From positions 23,375,713 to 23,439,712 of the forward strand of contig NC_092574.1 in assembly GCF_037975245.1 (NCBI RefSeq): DNA of 64,000 nt. The letters are read 5' to 3'. The position numbers were made by a program, and so were the translations under genes. Shown here in pieces: positions 43,471-64,000 of the stretch (position 1 is the stretch's first letter; each line of letters opens with the position of its first letter). The notes under the pieces were generated by a model. It was not told where the DNA came from. It searched no databases and saw nothing but the letters and a program-made list of their open reading frames with translations. The stretch is from Apostichopus japonicus (Eukaryota > Echinodermata > Holothuroidea > Aspidochirotida > Stichopodidae).

Positions 43471-44106
43471 GTCATTATTAACAGTGGTCCATTAACTCAC
43501 TCGCTGTAAATAATGGGAGAATGTCTTTTTTATCAACAATGTATTAATACAGTCATTTATGCATTCGTTAACCGGAGGTTTAGAGAAGATTGTCGAATGG
43601 TGTTCGTAAAGGTTAAGAGAAGATTTCTCAGTAGGCCTGTATAATTGATATCGTTAAAAGCTGGAGGAACATGATGCCAAAGCATCAGGAAAATATGAAC
43701 GAAAGATCTGTTGAACGTTGCTGTTTTTGCTTCTTAACTTTTAAACACATCAGTTCACACGAGAGCAATTGTATTTTTTTGTAACATATTTTTTTGTATA
43801 TATTTTTCGTTTTACGTCTCAGATAGTAAGTGTTTCTGTGCGTATTACTCTCATAGAGTTATATGAACGATAGGCTCCTAAGTTAACTTTAACGGGAAAA
43901 TTTATAATTCGCTCATGCTTTAAAAGGAACATCTACAGCATCACTAAGAAGAATAACTTTAGTGTATTAGTCATTACGATTTAGGAGTAAGCTGTTAGGC
44001 CTACAAGTGTATTATAAAAAAAATGTGATTGTTTTTCTTAATTTTCAAATAGCTAATACTCATATTTCACACCGTATAACTCAAAGAGTGTAGTTAGCTT
44101 TAACCG
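43471..44106 (+). pseudogene. Tandem pseudo-copy 1 of the GPCR 3' end
   Basis: Matches the TM7/C-tail part of the upstream receptor (from the segment encoding IINSGPL) and then its 3' UTR (ATGATGCCAAAGCATCAG, CGAAAGATCTGTTGAACG). In-frame stops and small indels prevent translation: the SLL-equivalent codon is a stop (CTGTAAATAATGGG) and NPVIY has become NTVIY. No TM1-TM6 or promoter. The copy extends into ~200 bp that the first unit lacks. Confidence 0.88.
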
Positions 44107-44745
44107 GCAGTCTTTATTAACAGTGGTCCATTAGCTCACTCGCTGTAAATAATGGGAGAATATGTCTTTTTTATTAACAATGTATTAATCCAGTCATTTA
44201 TGCATTCGTTAAGCGGAGGTTTAGAGAAGATTGTCGAATAGTGTTCCTAAAGGTTAAGAGAAGATTTCTCAGTAGGCCTATATATTTGATATCGTTAAAA
44301 GCTGGAGGAACATGATGCCAAAGCATCAGAAAAATATGAACGAAAGATCTGTTGAACGTTGCTGTTTTTGCTTCTTAAGTTTTAAACACATCAGTTCACA
44401 CGAGAGCAATTGTATTTTTTGTAACATATTTTTTTATATATATTTTTCGTTTTACGTCTCAGATAGTAAGTGTTTCTGTGCGTATTACTCTCATAGAGTT
44501 ATATGAACGATAGGCTCCTAAGTTAACTTTAACCGGAAAATTTATAATTCGCTCATGCTTTAAAGGGAACATCTACAGCATCACTAAGAAGAATAACATT
44601 AGTGTATTAGTCATTACGATTTAGGAGTAAGCTGTTAGGCCTACAAGTGTATTATAAGAAAATGTGATTGTTTTTCTTAATTTTCAAATAGCTAATACTC
44701 ATATTTCACACCGTATCACTCAAAGAGTGTAGTGTGATAGTAACA
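44107..44745 (+). pseudogene. Tandem pseudo-copy 2 of the GPCR 3' end
   Basis: About 639 bp after copy 1 and nearly identical to it, sharing the same CTGTAAATAATGGG stop, so it arose by duplicating copy 1 rather than the gene. It ends at about 44745 (CAAAGAGTGTAGTG). A 64-codon frame at 44312-44506 lies in the former UTR and is not a gene. Confidence 0.88.
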
Positions 44746-48240
<3,495 letters not shown>

Positions 48241-48249
48241 ACAGGATTG

Positions 48250-48800
48250 TTCATAAAGTGTGCATAATGTCTAGACAAATTTGCAGTGAATTCGATAGTG
48301 TGTTGGATCATGGAACGAGGCTTAAATTATCAATGAAGAGTCTGAGATTTGCTTCACCATGGGGTCCATACCGTGAAAATGTTGTCAATGAAACGTAACC
48401 AAGTTTAGTCGAGATAGATATGTTTTCTCGAGGTCATCCATTAAGATAGTGGCAAAGGCATGCAGGGGGCATATTTGTTCTCATGGGGGCGCCATGATTT
48501 CTGGAGGTAGTGTTTGTTGTACCAGATTCATGGGCACGTCAAGATGAACTTGAGTTGCATCAGTTCAGCCAAGTCTGTCTTCGTGCGGGTTTTACCACCG
48601 AAATGCCATCTTCGTCAGGAATATTTGCGCATAAAGAAGACACATCCAAGGTTACTAACAGTGTGTGTTTGGGGAGATTTTCATTTCCCCAAATTTCCAG
48701 ATGAATTCCGATGTAACCTGAACATCAGTATAGGTCGGGGAGGACCGAAACAAGAGGTTGCATGAGAAGGTGCACGAATTTGGAATTGCATCAGAGGCCA
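48250..48800 (-). mobile_element. Decayed Penelope-like RT fragment
   Basis: Retroelement fossil on the minus strand. Readable blocks, in the order expected for a Penelope-type RT: a segment with SEFIWKFGEM-like text, then LVTLDVSSLYA, a trace of the KGTAMGT/APSYAN box, and a block resembling HGEANLRLFID. Only part of the RT remains and it has many breaks, so it is clearly older than the element at 37.4 kb. No endonuclease part recognised. Confidence 0.6.
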
Positions 48801-49261
48801 TTCCATAATCCCTGGTTTTCGTTCAGGCTTTGTAGATTAAAATTGCGATTTGAAATTTGCGGTTGAAAAGATTGGTTACAATTTGACTTACGGAGACAAC
48901 AACCACATTGTTTATCCTGCAGTGCAGCTATACATATGTAAAACACAATATGCAAATTTAGGGAACATGCGAAATGATCGTATTCTGCCCGATACGTATA
49001 GATAATCATCGCGTAGCAAACTGTAACGCAAAATTACCAATATATCAAGGTTGCCGTGCATGACGTAGTAATTCTACAAATGAGCCATAACAGTTTTTAG
49101 TATACTGTATACTATTTAGGTGAACTCGTATCATGAATCTAACACTGCTATATATATATGCGATTGTAAATACTTAGTCATTAGTATGATTTAGTTGATT
49201 GTAGTAAACTACACATGACATGGCGATCTAATCGATACAACACGTTGTGTTAGTGTAACGA
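48801..49261. other. Intergenic, no gene seen
   Basis: No recognisable signal. Confidence 0.35.
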
Positions 49262-50735
49262 TCCTTGCTGCTATGTTTTGCAGCCTTTGCAGTCGTTTTA
49301 TTTGTTAACTGGTAGTCCACAGAAAAGTGCATTGCAGTAATCCAGTTTAGATGTTATGCATGGATTAACTGCTCTGTGGCTTCTCCGGTGAGGTATTTTC
49401 GTATTCTTCCGATGTTGTAGAGATGGTACTGAGCAGACCGACACACAGATGTTATATAGTCTTCCATAGAGGCATGTTTGTCCATTATGACACCGATGCT
49501 CTTTGCCACATCACTAGGCTCCACCTGATGGTCACCAATAATGATGCTTGGACACTCTATCTTTCTGGCCAGATGCTTTGATGATATTAGAAGCACCTCA
49601 GTCTTTGAGTCATTCATTTTCAGGCATTTGTGTGACATCCATTGCCGAACTGAGGTTATGCCCTTCTCTAGACGGTGCACAGTGATAGTAATGTCATTGT
49701 GATGGAACATAAGATAGAGACTCGAGTCGTCTGCATAGAAGTGATAGTCCATGTCCTGCGAGCGAAGGAGCTGACCCAGTGAAGACGTGTATACCGTGAA
49801 GAGCACAGGCCCCAGGACCGAACCCTGGGGCACGCCACATTCTAACGTCTGAGGGTCAGAAGAATCCTTTCCCAGGCACACAATCTGTTGGCGATCACTG
49901 AGGTATGATGTCTTCCACTTTAAGGCGCTACTTTTAACACCAAGGTCACTGAGTGTACTAAGAAGCTGGAGGTGGTCGACCGTATCAAAAGCGGCCGAAA
50001 GGTGTAACAGAACCATCAGGCACGCTTTCTGAACTCCAAGAGCTACCATCACATCTTTCTGAAAGCGCACGAGGGCAGTCTCGGTGCTGTGGTTTTTCCT
50101 GTAGGCAGATTGATGAGTCTCCTGTAGACCATTGTGTTCAAGATAGGATGTGAGACGGGATGACACAACTTTTTCTAGAATCTTTGAAACAAATGGAAGG
50201 TTTGACACTGGCCTATAATTTGAGAGAACGGTAGGATCCAGCGAGGGTTTCTTGATGAGTGGCGTCACATGGGCGAGCTAAAAAGCGGATGGTACATCGC
50301 CAGTTATGAGGGAGTTGTTCATAATAGTGCTGATAACTGGCAAGACAGGTGTCACACACTGCTTAAGGAGATTTGTAGGCAGCGGATCAAGGCCACAGCT
50401 CTTAGACGGGGAGGCCATTATGATCCGCTTCAGTTCATCCTCTGTAGCTGGCTCCCACATATCTAGTGCACAAGATCGCGGTTTCTGCACTGTCAATGAG
50501 AAGGATTTTGGCTTCCCTTCACTGACTATACTGGCTCTAAGTCTGGTTATCTTGTCAATGAAAAATATGCTAAACTCATGCACAAGGTCCTTAGAATCCT
50601 TGTCGGGGGGTAATGTTGTCCATGACCATGGACGTTAAATATGAATGTAAGAGACTGACTCCGGTCAGCTTGCGGCTTTGATAAGCCAATGAGGCTTCTT
50701 CGCGAGTTCCTGCTTGCAGGAGGATCTAATATACA
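49262..50735 (-). mobile_element. LINE (CR1/L2-type) reverse-transcriptase fragment
   Basis: Minus-strand RT domain: KSCGLDPLPTNLLKQ, SNYRPVSNLPFVSKILEKVV, STETALVRF, AAFDTVDH, CGVPQGSVLGPVLF, then the catalytic YADD in HFYADDSSLY, and SKLDYCNALFCGLP. A TAG at 50278-50280 interrupts a frame that is otherwise continuous upstream and downstream. After the HA codons near 49357 the frame shifts (TSKLDYC continues in another frame). Motif A reads LLHLSAAFD where LLDLSAAFD is usual, so a catalytic Asp is replaced. Both ends of the LINE are missing: no endonuclease upstream and no 3' tail. A recently dead copy. Confidence 0.9.
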
Positions 50736-50798
50736 TACATACTGTACATACATACATACATACACGTATACGTACATACATACATACATGACGATTAC
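50728..50798. repeat. (ATAC)n microsatellite
   Basis: Imperfect ACATACAT array at the truncated 5' edge of the LINE fragment. A short TA tract follows at about 50818-50840. Confidence 0.9.
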
Positions 50799-50840
50799 TG
50801 GTTTGGAACCAAATGTATAATATATATATATATTTATATA

Positions 50841-51356
50841 CAAACATACATCTATGTAGGTGTCCGCAATCACTTTAAAGGATTGACCCTATTTCACCAA
50901 CGGATCACTGAATAATTTCTCTAAATACCAGCACTCTTCGTTTCCCTTTCTAGCTGAAGCTACACCTATATAATATAGCATAGTATGATATGGTTTATGG
51001 TACGGGTATGTTACAGTTATGTTATGGATATCGCTGTGTGTGTAGTCTTAGACTGGAAGACCAACAGAAGCAAATGTGCAGGACAACAGCGTGTGATTGC
51101 AAAGTGTCACGCAAGCCTGGCTATCGGAGAGAAGTGATAACGAGAGAGGTGGAGAGACAGGTGGAGAGACAGAAAGGGTGGATAGAGAGGAAAGGAAAAG
51201 TTTGCTGTTTTAGTAACCATACATTGGCCGGGTCTAAGCAAGGTAGGTCCTCTTGTCTACGTTCTTTTATATTGAACAGTATGTTACGTTTTTACAGCTC
51301 CCTGATTTTGAAATGTGCCTTAGCGAGAAGAAACGAAACAATCATTTTCATACAAT
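50841..51356. other. Intergenic, no gene seen
   Basis: Contains a GAGAGAC/GTGGAGAGACAG purine-rich stretch at about 51140-51180. No exon recognised. Confidence 0.35.
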
Positions 51357-51676
51357 CATAGGCGTAGGAGCCCAATTTGATTTCGGGGGGGGGGGGGGGA
51401 GGGAGGGGGTCTGTTACGACTTGCCCGAAACTACAACCACAGTTTTTCACGCGTGTTTTCGCCGTGTTATAACCCTTCCATATTGGTTATAATTATTTGG
51501 GGAAGTCCGGGCTTACAATAAAATAATAATAATAATATAAGTTAACCATTGAAAACACATTGCAAATTATTTTTTCTTTGAGTAGGTGCCCGAAAAATTC
51601 TCAGCATATTTGCCAAATTTTCAAATATTTGGTTGGGGGGTGCAGCCCAGCCCCCCCCCCCTCCTACGCCTATATG
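51357..51676. mobile_element. hAT-type MITE, 320 bp
   Basis: Ends: left CATAGGCGTAGGAGCCC, right (minus strand) CATATAGGCGTAGGAG, differing by a 2-bp indel. A perfect 8-bp duplication CATACAAT flanks it (51349-51356 and 51677-51684). A G-run follows the left end and a C-run precedes the right end. Non-coding. Confidence 0.82.
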
Positions 51677-51684
51677 CATACAAT

Positions 51685-52105
51685 CGTTTCGTATCCAACT
51701 CAAGTTCAATTACTTCATCTGTGTGTGTTAATGTATGTCAGTCTACAGGCTCTGTAGGCATATCATTGTATATTTTAACAAAGTGTGTGTTTTCATTTTA
51801 CATATTTTATGTTGGACAGCTCTATGTGTTTGAATTGTCATTTTCAAAAGCATAGAAAAGGGTACCACAACTCCCCAACGTTCTGGTGTGAAGTGATCAG
51901 ACGACTGTAATTTATAGGATGCTTATCTTTACACCCCTGGCAATAAATTGATTGATATCAGATAATCTTTTTGTCTTTGGTGAATGATCTCCTTCAAAAC
52001 GATTGGCTTCTGCATACACAACTCGTGCAAAGTTCAACAAGTGCAGTCTATCCAAACAGAGCATAGAATACTGCAGATTTGAAGCTTGCAATCCATCGCT
52101 TGAAA
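51685..52105 (+). promoter_or_regulatory. 5' flank and UTR of the SLC5-like gene
   Basis: Upstream of the start at 52106. No clear TATA box or initiator can be singled out. The start context AAAATGG is good. Confidence 0.3.

Positions 52106-64000
<11,895 letters not shown>

Noticed and set aside
44312-44506. 64-residue frame downstream of GPCR 2
   Set aside because: It lies in the duplicated former 3' UTR of the receptor, not in coding sequence.

Overview
This window looks like animal nuclear DNA. It is AT-rich, its genes are split by introns with GT/AG borders, and it is full of (TA)n tracts, minisatellites, MITEs, LINE and Penelope-like debris and tRNA-derived SINEs. The gene families present (a ciliary dynein-2 heavy chain, rhodopsin-class receptors in single coding exons, an SGLT-type SLC5 transporter and two CD225/dispanin-like proteins) fit a marine invertebrate. 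The repeat style suggests a deuterostome such as an echinoderm, perhaps a sea cucumber, but this is inference.

Layout. At 1-6.9 kb lies the 3' end of DYNC2H1 (+ strand, last three coding exons at 3130-3211, 4489-4605 and 6046-6207) with a 42-bp minisatellite upstream. At 7-11.6 kb there is a 34-bp minisatellite and an hAT-type element (8952-10046) with a second hAT element nested inside it, each flanked by a perfect 8-bp target duplication. At 11.6-12.9 kb is a rhodopsin-class GPCR in one exon (- strand). At 15.9-16.15 kb is a small structured repeat with a hammerhead-ribozyme-like core, between (TA)n tracts. At 16.27-22.8 kb and 28.3-32.8 kb are two paralogous four-exon genes (+), each with an 11-residue first exon, a proline-rich second exon, a third exon with membrane segment 1 and a fourth with membrane segment 2. 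They read as CD225/dispanin-like proteins of about 159 residues. Between them lie a LINE relic, TTAA-type MITEs and a long-inverted-repeat element. A 233-bp satellite fills an intron of the second gene.

At 33.2-33.5 kb is a tRNA-derived SINE (-). At 37.4-39.1 kb is a Penelope-like retroelement (RT plus GIY-YIG) with inverted termini, and a second, more decayed one lies at about 48.3-48.8 kb (-). A second single-exon GPCR (42.0-43.2 kb, +) is followed by two tandem pseudo-copies of its own 3' end. At 49.3-50.7 kb is a LINE RT (-), and at 51.36-51.68 kb another hAT-type MITE. From 52.1 kb to the right edge runs an SLC5/SGLT-like gene (+; 12 complete exons and part of a 13th). Its introns hold a head-to-tail trimer of a 372-bp tRNA-containing repeat, a second copy of the hammerhead-like repeat and a composite hAT element.

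The protein genes do not form an obvious pathway. The strongest leads are the linked CD225-like pair, with independent repeat expansion of the same proline-rich exon, and the small dispersed repeat whose two copies can both fold a hammerhead-like core in a window that also carries Penelope-like elements.
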